Program-made: the position numbers and the translations under genes
The notes under the pieces: model-generated
The model's input: only the letters and a program-made list of their open reading frames with translations
Database searches by the model: none
What the model was told of the DNA's origin: nothing
Shown here: positions 15,486-24,130 of the stretch, piece after piece
Layout: each line of letters starts with the position of its first letter
Position numbering within the stretch: the stretch's first letter is position 1
Source: CAJQQK01 sp049116495
Lineage (GTDB): Bacteria > Pseudomonadota > Alphaproteobacteria > Rhizobiales > Hyphomicrobiaceae
Length of the DNA stretch: 64,000 nucleotides
Assembly: GCA_049116495.1 (NCBI GenBank)
Contig: JAGDYV010000030.1
Span: forward strand, 30,821 to 94,820
Reading direction: 5' to 3'

Positions 15486-16244
15486 TCAACCTTCCATCAC
15501 GCCGCTAACGGTGAACCCGCCATCGGCGCAATACACGTGCCCCGTCGTGAACGAACATTCGTCCGAGGCTAGAAAGGCTGCAACGGCGGCAATTTCGGAC
15601 GGCTCGCCAAACCGGCGCAGCGGCATCCGCGCCATTACCGTTTCGGGCGGGTCGCCATCGCCGTTCACCCGGGTTCGCGTCGCGCCGGGCGCAACGGCGT
15701 TGACAAGAATGCCATGCTCGGCCAGCTCGATCGCCATGGTCTGGGTTAGATTGATGATCCCGGCCTTGCTCGCGCCATAGGCCGCCCGTCCGCGGCCGCC
15801 GAAGACACCCGAATTTGACGCAACGTGCACAATGCGGCCACCGTCACCTTGCTTGACCATCTGCCGGGCAGCCGCCTGTCCGCCGGTGAACGTGCCGTAA
15901 AGGTTGGTTGCCATCACGCGCTGCCACAGCGCATCATCCATCTCCAGGAACGGCTGGCGATCCGTGATCCCTGCATTCGAAACCAGAATATCGAGGCGGC
16001 CCCACTCGGCAACGGCCCGCGCCACCATCGCCTCGGTATTGACGCGCTCGCGCACATCAACCTTGAGACCGATTGCTTCGCCACCGGCCGCCCGGATCGA
16101 CCCACTGCGCGCCTCAACGGCCGCATCCTCGATATCTGCGACCAACACTTTGGCGCCGTCAGCGGCAAGCCGATCCGCGATCGCACCGCCAATGCCATGC
16201 CCCGCACCTGTCACAATCGCGACCTTACCGTCAAACCGCTTCAT
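15486..16244 (-). CDS. Short-chain dehydrogenase/reductase
   Basis: A 252-residue classical SDR. NAD(P) motif TGAGHGIGG, Asp in VLVADIEDA suggesting NAD preference, SNAGITD, catalytic Ser in HVASNSGVFGG and Tyr-x-x-x-Lys in YGASKAGIINL. The end ECSFTTGHVYCADGGFTVSG is typical of the 3-oxoacyl-ACP-reductase-like branch. No clear neighbours in an operon: the amidohydrolase gene upstream on the same strand is 139 bp away. Substrate unknown. Confidence 0.87.
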   Translation of the reverse strand: MKRFDGKVAIVTGAGHGIGGAIADRLAADGAKVLVADIEDAAVEARSGSIRAAGGEAIGLKVDVRERVNTEAMVARAVAEWGRLDILVSNAGITDRQPFLEMDDALWQRVMATNLYGTFTGGQAAARQMVKQGDGGRIVHVASNSGVFGGRGRAAYGASKAGIINLTQTMAIELAEHGILVNAVAPGATRTRVNGDGDPPETVMARMPLRRFGEPSEIAAVAAFLASDECSFTTGHVYCADGGFTVSGVMEG

Positions 16245-16383
16245 ATCAGTGTCTTTCCTTGTCTTCGTCCCAAGTTCCCCAGACGATCGATCCGTATCTA
16301 ACCTTGCCAGTCAGCACGTGAGTCAGCACATACGACAGCAATTGAGAGCGCCCTGCATCTCCAGTCGGTTCTGACAGACCGTA

Positions 16384-17439
16384 TCAAGGTTTGCGCTCGT
16401 CCAGAAATTCCGTGACGAATCTTGGCGCGACGCTCTCGATCGCCGCCAGCGAATAGCCGCCTTCCTGGACAATAACCGTCGGCAGCGGCACCTCGCCATA
16501 GATGCGCCCGATCCGTCGGTAGGCATCCGACGTCACCTCAAGCCTGGAAAGCGGGTCTTCGACATGCGCATCCCAGCCCGCTGAGATCACGATCGCCTCA
16601 GCCTCCGTTGCCAACGCCGCCACAATCAATTGCTGATTGGCATCGATAAACGCTTCGTCATCTGCGCCCTGAGGCAGTGGCAGGTTGAGATTGAACTTGT
16701 CGCCTTCACCAAACCCGGTCTCATCTGCGTAGCCTGAAAAAAACGGGTAGTACTGCCGTGGATCGGTATGCGTCGAGCCAAAGAAAACATCGGAGCGGCG
16801 ATAGAAGATCGCTTGGGTGCCATCACCATGATGCGTATCGAAGTCGAGCACCGCGACACGGCGAAAACGGGTCAACAGCACTTCGGCCGCAATCGCCGCG
16901 TTGTTGAGAAAGCAAAAGCCCGACGCGCGGTCATGATACGCATGATGTCCGGGCGGACGGCAAAGCGCCATCGCCTCGTCGGCACCAGCCACGACCGCCT
17001 CGGCCGCAGCCACAGCGGCTTGTGCAGACGCGTAAACCGCCGGCCACGTACCCTCGCCGATGGCACATGCCATATCGCCGACGTACCAACCAGCCCGCGC
17101 CACCACACCCTCGGCTCTCGGTCGTTCACGACAAGCAAGATCCGGCCCCGCGCTAACATAGGGGTGCACGTTCGGAAGGACTTCGGGCCCGGCTCCCTGA
17201 ATGGTTTGGAATTGGGCAAACGCCTCGCCAAGAAAACCGACGTAGTGGTCGGCGTGCACCCGCTCGATCGGCGCAAGCCCGAAATCCACAGGCGCCTCGA
17301 TGTTCAGCCCGATGGCACGCAGGCCTTCTGCCATGCGCTCGGCACGCTCCGGCACTTCGAACGGCGCCACCAGCCGCCCCGCAGCCATAAACTGCTCCGG
17401 CGCGTGTGCCAGTTGCGCACTGGAATAGAAGAGCCTCAT
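16384..17439 (-). CDS. Histone deacetylase/acetylpolyamine amidohydrolase family protein
   Basis: A 351-residue zinc amidohydrolase of the arginase/deacetylase fold. Key elements: RPPGHHAYHDRASGFCFLNN (the paired active-site histidines), VLDFDTHHGDGT (zinc Asp and His), SAGWDAHVEDPL (second zinc Asp) and VQEGGYSLAA with the transition-state Tyr. The N-terminal FEVPERAERM matches acetylpolyamine amidohydrolases, so an acetylated polyamine or similar small amide is a likely substrate. I prefer the ATG at 17439 (MRLFYSS), which aligns with family starts; an in-frame ATG at 17472 lies upstream. Confidence 0.85.
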   Translation of the reverse strand: MRLFYSSAQLAHAPEQFMAAGRLVAPFEVPERAERMAEGLRAIGLNIEAPVDFGLAPIERVHADHYVGFLGEAFAQFQTIQGAGPEVLPNVHPYVSAGPDLACRERPRAEGVVARAGWYVGDMACAIGEGTWPAVYASAQAAVAAAEAVVAGADEAMALCRPPGHHAYHDRASGFCFLNNAAIAAEVLLTRFRRVAVLDFDTHHGDGTQAIFYRRSDVFFGSTHTDPRQYYPFFSGYADETGFGEGDKFNLNLPLPQGADDEAFIDANQQLIVAALATEAEAIVISAGWDAHVEDPLSRLEVTSDAYRRIGRIYGEVPLPTVIVQEGGYSLAAIESVAPRFVTEFLDERKP

Positions 17440-17619
17440 CTGTTCGCCGTCGTCCTTGTCACTGATCCGCATTGGACCTCAACGATCCATGGACAACGAA
17501 CCATCGCGTCGCCCATCTGACAAGGGGAAGATGTCAATGATCCAATAGCAGCATGATCATATCTGGTTTGATGGGAGCGCTGACAGTGCTTGCTGACACG
17601 GCGGGGTTTCAGACAACAT

Positions 17620-17808
17620 TCAGCTATCGGAAGACCTTGCTCGGCGGGTCACGCCTTGGGCATCAAGCTCGGCAAGTCGCCGCTTGAGCCGTGCGCCATC
17701 GGCAATTAACCATGCGATCAGCGCCACCAGCACCACCGCAACAATAGCGTAGGAAGACCAGATAAAGACGGCATGTTTGCCAAGATCAATCAGGGCCGGC
17801 CCCATCAT
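17620..17808 (-). CDS. ccmD: Heme exporter protein CcmD
   Basis: A 62-residue protein with one transmembrane helix (FIWSSYAIVAVVLVALIAWL) followed by a basic cytoplasmic tail with GARLKRRLAEL, the standard CcmD plan. It helps CcmC release holo-CcmE during cytochrome c maturation. Its ATG overlaps the ccmC stop by four bases (ATGA), showing translational coupling. No other maturation genes (ccmA, B, E-I) are nearby. Confidence 0.85.
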   Translation of the reverse strand: MMGPALIDLGKHAVFIWSSYAIVAVVLVALIAWLIADGARLKRRLAELDAQGVTRRARSSDS

Positions 17809-18623
17809 CTCAATGCCTCACCAGCTGCTGCCGCATCGTCCCGTCGCGCCCGTTGCACCTGCACCTGCATCAACGCGCTCAGCCGACGGCGCAAAATCTC
17901 ATTGCGCATTGCTTTGAGATGCAGCGCAAAAAACATCAGCGTAAACCCTAAAGCGCAGATCAATAGTGGCCACAGGATCGACGGATGGATCTTCGGCCCG
18001 TCGCTGCGCAGTACACTCGACGGCTGATGTAATGTGTTCCAGCTCGGCAACTCAATGCCAAGCCAGGGTATGCTCAGCCCTTCGACCGAAATCTTGATGA
18101 ACGGCAGAATAACGACACCGACAATTGCCAGCACGGCGGTCAATTTGCCCGCCAGCAATTCGTCATCCATCGACGACCGCAGCGCCATCAGTCCGAGATA
18201 CATGAAAAACAGCACAAGCACCGATGTCAGCCTCGCGTCCCAGACCCAATAGGTCCCCCACATCGGTTTACCCCAAAGCGATCCTGTCACCAGCGCCAGA
18301 AACGTAAATGCCGCCCCGATCGGAACCGCGGCCTTGGCAGAGACATCGGCCAGCGGATGGCGAAACACCAACAGACCGAAACTCGACAGGGCGACCAACC
18401 CATAAGCCATCATTGCCAGCCACGCCGACGGTACGTGGATGAACATGATCTTCACCGTCTGGCCCTGCTGATAATCGTCAGGTGCCACGAAAAACGCCTG
18501 ATAGAGACCAAGGCCCAGCAGTCCTGTCGCCACGATGGCCAGCACCAGCATGATCGGCCGCGACCAGGCCATGAACCGGGTCGGATTGGCAAACTGCTCC
18601 AACTGTCTCAATCGATTGACCAT
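17805..18623 (-). CDS. ccmC: Heme exporter/heme-handling protein CcmC
   Basis: A 272-residue inner-membrane protein with six helices of the heme-handling family. The tryptophan-rich signature WGTYWVWDARLTS sits in the periplasmic loop, preceded by FIHVPSAWLAMMAYG with the first axial His and followed by the second in NTLHQPSSV. CcmC attaches heme to CcmE in system I cytochrome c maturation. I chose the ATG at 18623 (MVNRLRQ); the frame is open for 22 more codons. Coupled to ccmD; the remaining system I genes must lie elsewhere. Confidence 0.9.
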   Translation of the reverse strand: MVNRLRQLEQFANPTRFMAWSRPIMLVLAIVATGLLGLGLYQAFFVAPDDYQQGQTVKIMFIHVPSAWLAMMAYGLVALSSFGLLVFRHPLADVSAKAAVPIGAAFTFLALVTGSLWGKPMWGTYWVWDARLTSVLVLFFMYLGLMALRSSMDDELLAGKLTAVLAIVGVVILPFIKISVEGLSIPWLGIELPSWNTLHQPSSVLRSDGPKIHPSILWPLLICALGFTLMFFALHLKAMRNEILRRRLSALMQVQVQRARRDDAAAAGEALR

Positions 18624-18838
18624 CGAGTTCTCATCATCGCCGTTGAGGTGCGTCGATCGCACGCCGAAACGCGTCTGCGCGCAACCCAAAGATTCTCAAC
18701 CCCAGGTTACCCGCTCGCGGCCACGCTTCTCTACCGGCAGATTATGTGTTTCCTGCGCCCAAGCAAACGCGGCACATATTCCAACCGCTCACGTAACCGG
18801 TTTCGGTCAATATCACCCTCAGCCCCCCAAGGGAGCTT

Positions 18839-19675
18839 CTATTCGCCCCGGTTCAGGTTCGCGAGAACCGTTTCGATATCAATTGGGTGTGGGCCATCCT
18901 TCAGCCCGCTAAGTCGGGTGAATATGTCGGCACTCGCGCTGTGGAATCCGCCAGGTTGACCGGCCGCCGCAAAAGTCTTTGAGATTTCTTCCATCTCATC
19001 CACCCAGCGCCAGGCTTTCGCCGGCACGCCGCGAACGGTGTTTTCCCGCTCGCTGCTTCGCCCGACACCATCCGCCTCCCATTGCCTATAAAGCGCCTCG
19101 CGCACACCAAGTTGCTCAGCAGTCGCCATAATGCCGCACAGCAACGCCGCCGTCCCTTTCGTCAGCGCCGCGTAACACATCTTCATCGCCGACGCCTCAC
19201 CGACCTTGTCCGACATCACAATCGTACCGAGGTTCCCGCCGGCAAAACACGCTGCAACTTTGTCACGCGAAGGCCCGGACAAATAAAGATACGTCGTGCC
19301 CGGCGCCCAGGCCGGATGACCGATAATGCCGCCATCGACAGCATCCCCGCCGCCACCAGCGACAATCGCCGCAACGCTTGCCATGCGCTCCGGTGAAATC
19401 GCGTTACCGTCGACAAACACACCCTTGAATTCAGCCGCGGCCACGGTGCGCGCGACATCTTCGGCGGCTGCAGGTGGACAAATGCTGCAAATCACATCGC
19501 TCTGCGCGCACAAGTCCGCGACGGTTCCCACGTCCACAAGACCGTGTTCGTCGGCCCGCTGCCGCGTTGCCGCACCACGGCCCTCTGATGCCCACAACGC
19601 TTCGTGTCCGCTACGAATTGCAGAGACCGCAATCGAAACGCCCATGCTTCCAGGATGCAAAAACCCAATTTTCAT
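18839..19675 (-). CDS. NAD(P)-binding hydroxyacid dehydrogenase-like protein with DUF1932 domain
   Basis: A 278-residue protein of the 6-phosphogluconate/3-hydroxyisobutyrate dehydrogenase class. Rossmann part: IGFLHPGSMGVSIA (Gly-x-x-x-x-G variation) and FVDGNAISPERM, matching the substrate-binding VDGNAI pattern. The C-terminal half, with SAMKMCYAALTKGTAALL, corresponds to the DUF1932 helical domain with the catalytic Lys in MKMCYA. Known members reduce or oxidise 2- or 3-hydroxy acids, but the substrate here is unknown. Divergent from the phosphopantetheinyl transferase gene 35 bp away. Confidence 0.8.
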   Translation of the reverse strand: MKIGFLHPGSMGVSIAVSAIRSGHEALWASEGRGAATRQRADEHGLVDVGTVADLCAQSDVICSICPPAAAEDVARTVAAAEFKGVFVDGNAISPERMASVAAIVAGGGGDAVDGGIIGHPAWAPGTTYLYLSGPSRDKVAACFAGGNLGTIVMSDKVGEASAMKMCYAALTKGTAALLCGIMATAEQLGVREALYRQWEADGVGRSSERENTVRGVPAKAWRWVDEMEEISKTFAAAGQPGGFHSASADIFTRLSGLKDGPHPIDIETVLANLNRGE

Positions 19676-19710
19676 GATCTTAGTCCTTTAATCGGCATCT
19701 CGTCGGTCGT

Positions 19711-20493
19711 ATGCCGTCAGTCGTAACTTCAGCCCAGGCCCAAATCTTGCCAAACACCCTCAACATCGATCTTTGGTTTTGGCGCCTTGACGCATCGGCT
19801 CATCATGTTGCGCGGTGGCGGCGTAATCTCAACGCCATCGAACACGCGCGCATGGCCAGGTTCGTTTTCGAAAAGGACCAACTCCGCTTTGCCATCTGCC
19901 GGTCGCGCGTGCGCCGTATCCTCGGACAATACACGCAAACCAGCCCGCACGACATCGCGTTTACCACGATAGGTCGCGACAAACCCGTTCTCGCCGGTGA
20001 CAATCCTCGAAGCATCGAGTTCAACCTCTCCCACACCGACGGCCTTGCATGTCTCGCTGTCACGCACGGCGCAGCCGTCGGAGTCGATCTTGAGGCCATG
20101 CGCGCGGTCAAAGACGAATTCATCGTCTATTCCCTCAACCAAGCGGAACACACATCCATTCTGTCACTCGACAGCACGGAGCGGGAAGCCGCGTTTCTGC
20201 GCCATTGGACCGCCAAGGAGGCCTACCTCAAGGCGCTTGGCACGGGCCTGTGGCAATCGCTCAAGACGTTTGATGTCGACGTCCCGCTGACGAGTGCGCC
20301 AGGCAAATTCGTGCGAGGCAGCCTCCCCAGGATCGATGATCCGGCCGAGCGCGCCCGCCAGTGGCACCTCTACACGTTCGCACCGACCGGCCGGCACGTC
20401 GGCGCCTTGGCTTGCGCACCGCCCGAGGGCACGGCGATCAACATCCGCAGACGTTGGATCAGCACGCCGCCCGCATCAATCCTCAACGCGTAA
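19711..20493 (+). CDS. 4'-phosphopantetheinyl transferase superfamily protein (Sfp type)
   Basis: A 260-residue enzyme that moves phosphopantetheine from CoA to a serine of carrier proteins. Signature motifs: FNLSHTDGLACLAV, GVDLEAMRAV (magnesium Asp and Glu), and FLRHWTAKEAYLKALGTGL, the W-T-x-K-E-A-x-x-K core. The Sfp length (about 230-260) indicates broad activity on peptide or polyketide carrier domains rather than only fatty acid ACP. No such synthase is present in the window, so it is likely a housekeeping or distant-cluster partner. Confidence 0.88.
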   Translation: MPSVVTSAQAQILPNTLNIDLWFWRLDASAHHVARWRRNLNAIEHARMARFVFEKDQLRFAICRSRVRRILGQYTQTSPHDIAFTTIGRDKPVLAGDNPRSIEFNLSHTDGLACLAVTHGAAVGVDLEAMRAVKDEFIVYSLNQAEHTSILSLDSTEREAAFLRHWTAKEAYLKALGTGLWQSLKTFDVDVPLTSAPGKFVRGSLPRIDDPAERARQWHLYTFAPTGRHVGALACAPPEGTAINIRRRWISTPPASILNA

Positions 20494-20511
20494 AACCCGA
20501 TCGCCCGCGCC

Positions 20512-21300
20512 TCAATAACTCTTGGCCGCCGCCGCCGGACCTTTGCCGCGCACCGCATTGACACCGTTCTGGCAAGCCGAGAACAGCAGACGCGTATCGT
20601 TCAGCAGCGTCGCGTATTTGTACCCGGTCTCGTAGCGCGTCAGGATGGTTTCAGGACCATCACAATGAATCCCCGGAATCAGCCCGGCGCCATTCGTCAG
20701 ATCGGCAATCTTCTTGATGCCATCCAGCACTTTTTGGGATGATGGCGCCAACGTCGCCTCTTCCCCCATACTTAGCCCAAGATCCGACGGTCCGACATAA
20801 ACGCCGTCCAGTCCTTCGACTTTCAGGATCTCCGGCAGGTTGGCGATCGCCGTCTCCGTCTCGATCATCGCAAAGACCAGGACCTCATCATTGGCGTGCT
20901 TGACGTAGTCGCCACCATGAATGAAGCCCGCGCGGAACGGCCCGTTCGAGCGGCCGCCAAGCGGTGGATAACGGCAAGCCTGCACCAGCGCCTTGGCTTC
21001 CTCAACCGTATTGATCATCGGGCAGATGACGCCCATCGCGCCGGAATCCAGCACCCGCATTATGATGCCCGGCTCGTTCCATGGCACCCGGATCATCGGC
21101 ACGGCATCTGTTTGCCCGATCGCCTGGAACATCGGAACAACGCTTTCAAACGGTACGCAGCCATGTTGCATATCAATTGTCACGCTTTCGAAGCCGGCCC
21201 GCGCGACAACTTCCGCCGACATGTTGTTCGGCAGACCAAGCCAGCCGTTGATGGTGGTTCCACCGGAATTCCAGATCTCGCGCAGCTTGTTCTTTTGCAT
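20512..21300 (-). CDS. HpcH/HpaI aldolase family protein
   Basis: A 262-residue class II pyruvate aldolase. Active-site residues can be picked out: His in TIDMQHGCVPFES, Arg in PMIRVPWNEP, metal Glu in AMIETETA and metal Asp in GPSDLGLSMG. Homologues cleave 4-hydroxy-2-oxo acids into pyruvate and an aldehyde, as in homoprotocatechuate degradation. No pathway partners surround it; it is convergent with the phosphopantetheinyl transferase gene, 18 bp apart. Specific substrate unknown. Confidence 0.87.
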   Translation of the reverse strand: MQKNKLREIWNSGGTTINGWLGLPNNMSAEVVARAGFESVTIDMQHGCVPFESVVPMFQAIGQTDAVPMIRVPWNEPGIIMRVLDSGAMGVICPMINTVEEAKALVQACRYPPLGGRSNGPFRAGFIHGGDYVKHANDEVLVFAMIETETAIANLPEILKVEGLDGVYVGPSDLGLSMGEEATLAPSSQKVLDGIKKIADLTNGAGLIPGIHCDGPETILTRYETGYKYATLLNDTRLLFSACQNGVNAVRGKGPAAAAKSY

Positions 21301-21461
21301 GGGGTTGGGCTCCTTGGGCCGGATGCTTGTTCAGTCCATTCATGACGTCGACGGGTTCGGTCCGCATCAAGCGAGGAACCCCCGTTGAGGTCAAGTCGCA
21401 GGCCGGATTTCATCCGCAGGATGCTATGCAATCACCCCGCGGCGCATCTCTTTGTCCATCG

Positions 21462-21550
21462 AGAGCCTGTCTGACTTAGTGCGACGGCCCACTTGATCTC
21501 GGAACAAATCCGCTTCGGCAGAATGGTTCCATCTAAGGTAGACAGGCTCT
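21462..21550. mobile_element. 89-bp MITE-like element with 11-bp perfect terminal inverted repeats
   Basis: AGAGCCTGTCT at 21462-21472 is exactly inverted as AGACAGGCTCT at 21540-21550. The repeat sequence resembles the ends of IS5-type insertion sequences. The 67-bp interior has no coding capacity of its own beyond a short minus-strand frame with QVGRRTKSDRL. No clear target-site duplication is visible. It sits in a 313-bp intergenic region (21301-21613) between the aldolase and cinA-like genes and otherwise nothing is seen there. Confidence 0.55.
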
Positions 21551-21613
21551 AACGCACTTGCCTCCACCAAGCTTGCCGTTGTTTGATGACGCAAGCAAAA
21601 CCAGGAGATCAAG

Positions 21614-22099
21614 ATGGAAACGCTATTGCCGGTCGCCGAGCGCGTTGGTGCCATGCTCAAGCAGCGCGGCGAAACAATCGCCATTGCGGAGTCCTCAGGC
21701 GGCGGACTCGTCGCAGCATCACTGCTCGCCGTCCCCGGCGCATCCGCCTACTTCCTCGGCGGCGCCGTGGTCTACACGTTGCAGGCGCGAGCCGGCCTGA
21801 TTGGCATCACCAAGGAGCAGATGACCGGCCTGCGCTCCTCAAGCGAGCCTTACGCCCAACTGCTCGCCCAATCCGCACGCGCCAAGGTCGACGCAACATG
21901 GGGCCTCGCTGAGACCGGCGCTGCCGGCCCGACGGGCAATCGCTACGGCGATCCGGCGGGGCATACCTGCATTGCCGTAGCCGGCCCCAATGAAGTCGTG
22001 CTGACATTTCGAACGGGCTCGGACGACCGCGTCGCAAATATGCGCGCCTTCGCCCTCAAGACCCTCGAGACGATGGAGAGTGTGCTTACCGCGTCTTAG
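21614..22099 (+). CDS. CinA family C-terminal domain protein (nicotinamide-nucleotide amidohydrolase type)
   Basis: A 161-residue stand-alone CinA domain. Motifs GETIAIAESSGGGLVAASLLAVPGAS and GLAETGAAGPTGNRYGDPAGHT are characteristic, with the Ser and Thr/Gly residues of the active site in ESSGGG. E. coli PncC of this family deamidates nicotinamide mononucleotide to nicotinate mononucleotide in NAD recycling. The sequence departs slightly from the standard ESCTGG motif (ESSGGG), so activity is likely but not sure. GGAGATCAAG precedes the ATG. Its stop overlaps the stop of the convergent thioesterase gene by four bases. Confidence 0.82.
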   Translation: METLLPVAERVGAMLKQRGETIAIAESSGGGLVAASLLAVPGASAYFLGGAVVYTLQARAGLIGITKEQMTGLRSSSEPYAQLLAQSARAKVDATWGLAETGAAGPTGNRYGDPAGHTCIAVAGPNEVVLTFRTGSDDRVANMRAFALKTLETMESVLTAS

Positions 22100-22497
22100 C
22101 CCATCGCCGCACGTTTCTGGGCCACGGCTTTCTTCAAGCGCGCGACATCGACAATGAACCGCGTATGGCGCGCAGTCGCGACCCTTTCCATGGCGTCGTG
22201 CACCTCAACCGAACACGTCACGCTGCGGCTTTTGACTTCTTCAACGGTCACCACGTGGCGCACGGTCATGCCCATTGGTGTTGGCTTCAGATGCTCGATC
22301 TCAACCCGCGCACCGACCGTGTCCTGGCCCTCGTCGAGGTGTGCTAGAATAAGGTCACGACATGCATACTCAAGATCATGCACGATGCACGGCGTCGCAT
22401 AGACCCGTAGGTCGTCGCCCATGAAACTGATCGCACGCGTATCATCGACGGTGTGCTCCGTTTCGCTCACGACACCAGGTACGAGTGTCTCTTTCAT
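22096..22497 (-). CDS. Hotdog-fold thioesterase family protein (fluoroacetyl-CoA thioesterase-like)
   Basis: A 133-residue hotdog protein. The N-terminus MKETLVPGVVSETEHTVDD, an early YATPCIVHDLEYACRDLI helix and the strand VGARVEIEHLKPTPMGMTV correspond to the FlK-like thioesterase family, where Thr and Glu residues of the active site sit in these places; here the Thr-Pro and Glu positions are present. It probably hydrolyses a short acyl-CoA. The ATG at 22497 has GGAAGGAAC upstream. Convergent with the CinA-like gene. Confidence 0.75.
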   Translation of the reverse strand: MKETLVPGVVSETEHTVDDTRAISFMGDDLRVYATPCIVHDLEYACRDLILAHLDEGQDTVGARVEIEHLKPTPMGMTVRHVVTVEEVKSRSVTCSVEVHDAMERVATARHTRFIVDVARLKKAVAQKRAAMG

Positions 22498-22542
22498 TGT
22501 GGTTCCTTCCCGATTGAGCTCACAACCCGGCAATCCCTGACT

Positions 22543-24099
22543 TCATCTCGCCCCGGCGCGCTGACGCATCATTAGAATCAACGGCAACGCACACGCGCAA
22601 GCAGCCGTGAACATCCCGAACGCATTGAGATAGCCGATCATCGCGGATTGACGATTAATCTCACTGCCCACCCGCGCCAGACCGGCAACGGTCTCGATAT
22701 CCCATCGGCCAACCACGCCCGGCAAAGTCAGCATCTTGTTGAACGGGTTCACCATCTCGACCATGCGCGCATAGTTCGTCGAGGTCGACCGTACAATCTC
22801 GGCAACGCACACGGAGATAAAGAAACTCGATCCGAGATTTCGCAGCAAATGATAGACAGCCGTTGTCTCCGGCATATCCTCCGCCTTGACGTTGGCAAAC
22901 GTCAGCAACGTCAAGGGCACCCAGCACGCTCCAATCGCAAGCCCTTGTAGAAATGCGTTCGCCACCAGCGACGCAACCGTGACGTTCAGGTCGATATGCA
23001 TCAGCCAGATGCCAGCGGTAAACAGCATCCCGAATCCGATCGTCATGCTGACGCGCGGATCGATCCGACTGGAAAAGCCCGCGATCAGGAAGCCGATACA
23101 GCCGCCGAGCCCGCGCCCGGCGATGATGAACCCGATCACTGCATCCGGGAACCCGGCGTACTCGCGCAGCAACGGCGGCAGCAGCACCATCGGCGTGAAA
23201 TTGAGCATACCGTAGATCGTGACGATCAGGATCCCGAGGCTGTAGTTGCGATTGAGCAGGTGCGCTGGGTTAAGGAACGGTGCCTTGGTCGTCAGGCTGT
23301 GCGCCGCGAAAATCCAGAAAGCGATGACACCGATCAGCGTCTCGACAATGATTTCGGTCGAATCATACCAGTCGAGCCGCTGGCCACGCGACAGGATCAG
23401 CTGCATGCAGCCAATTGCGATCGAAAGCGCAATGAACCCCGTCCAGTCGAGGCGAACTTTGCGTCGCTTTTCATCGTCAGGCAGCAACGCCAACCAGAGC
23501 CCGGCGGTCGCGATCATACCAACCGGCACCAGCGCGTAGAACGCCCAGCGCCAGGTCATCATTTCGGCCATGTGACCACCGAGCGGCGGTCCGATGATGG
23601 GTCCAACAACCACGCCAAAGCCGAAGATACCGAGCACCATCGAATGCTGCCGACGCGGAAACACCGCCATCATGATCGATTGCGCCAGCGGCGTTGTCGG
23701 TGCGCCAAAGGCGCCCTGCATGATCCGCCAAAAGACAATCCCTTCAAGGGATGTCGCGTAGCCGCACATGAACGTCGAGATCGTAAAACCGGCAAGGCAC
23801 CAAACCATCACGTTGCGCGTACCAAACCGCGCCGCGAGCCAGCCTGACATGGGTGTCATGATCGCTGTCGCGAGAATATTGAAGGTCATGACCCAGGAGA
23901 TTTCGTCGGCGGTCGCCGAGAACGTCCCGCGCATTTGCGGCAGGATCGTCGACACCACAAGGATCGTCGTTCCGTAAAGCGTCGTCGCGATGATGATGAC
24001 GAACAGGATCATGAACCGGCGCAGCGGCGTAATCCGTGGATCGATATCATCTTCGATCGCGTTCACCGGCCCCACCCAGCATGAAACCCTGGCGCGCAA
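22543..24099 (-). CDS. DHA2-type MFS multidrug efflux transporter (EmrB/QacA-like)
   Basis: A 518-residue, 14-helix transporter. The motif A equivalent is GWLAARFGTRNVMVW after helix 2, motif C in helix 5 is GIFGFGVVVGPIIGPPLGG, and SWVMTFNILATAIMTP is the helix 1-2 feature of the DHA2 family. The C-terminus SAMIGYLNAFGMFTAACACALP is normal. Proton-driven export of hydrophobic compounds is likely; a membrane-fusion partner (EmrA) is not adjacent. The next gene on this strand, the AbrB-type protein, lies 31 bp upstream, so the two may be co-transcribed. Confidence 0.85.
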   Translation of the reverse strand: MRARVSCWVGPVNAIEDDIDPRITPLRRFMILFVIIIATTLYGTTILVVSTILPQMRGTFSATADEISWVMTFNILATAIMTPMSGWLAARFGTRNVMVWCLAGFTISTFMCGYATSLEGIVFWRIMQGAFGAPTTPLAQSIMMAVFPRRQHSMVLGIFGFGVVVGPIIGPPLGGHMAEMMTWRWAFYALVPVGMIATAGLWLALLPDDEKRRKVRLDWTGFIALSIAIGCMQLILSRGQRLDWYDSTEIIVETLIGVIAFWIFAAHSLTTKAPFLNPAHLLNRNYSLGILIVTIYGMLNFTPMVLLPPLLREYAGFPDAVIGFIIAGRGLGGCIGFLIAGFSSRIDPRVSMTIGFGMLFTAGIWLMHIDLNVTVASLVANAFLQGLAIGACWVPLTLLTFANVKAEDMPETTAVYHLLRNLGSSFFISVCVAEIVRSTSTNYARMVEMVNPFNKMLTLPGVVGRWDIETVAGLARVGSEINRQSAMIGYLNAFGMFTAACACALPLILMMRQRAGAR

Positions 24100-24130
24100 C
24101 CATACCGATTTCGAACGTCAGCGCTCCGCA

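Noticed and set aside
22996..23847. 283-codon frame opposite the DHA2 exporter
   Set aside because: It is antisense to a clear membrane transporter, is very rich in His, Arg and Asp and matches nothing.
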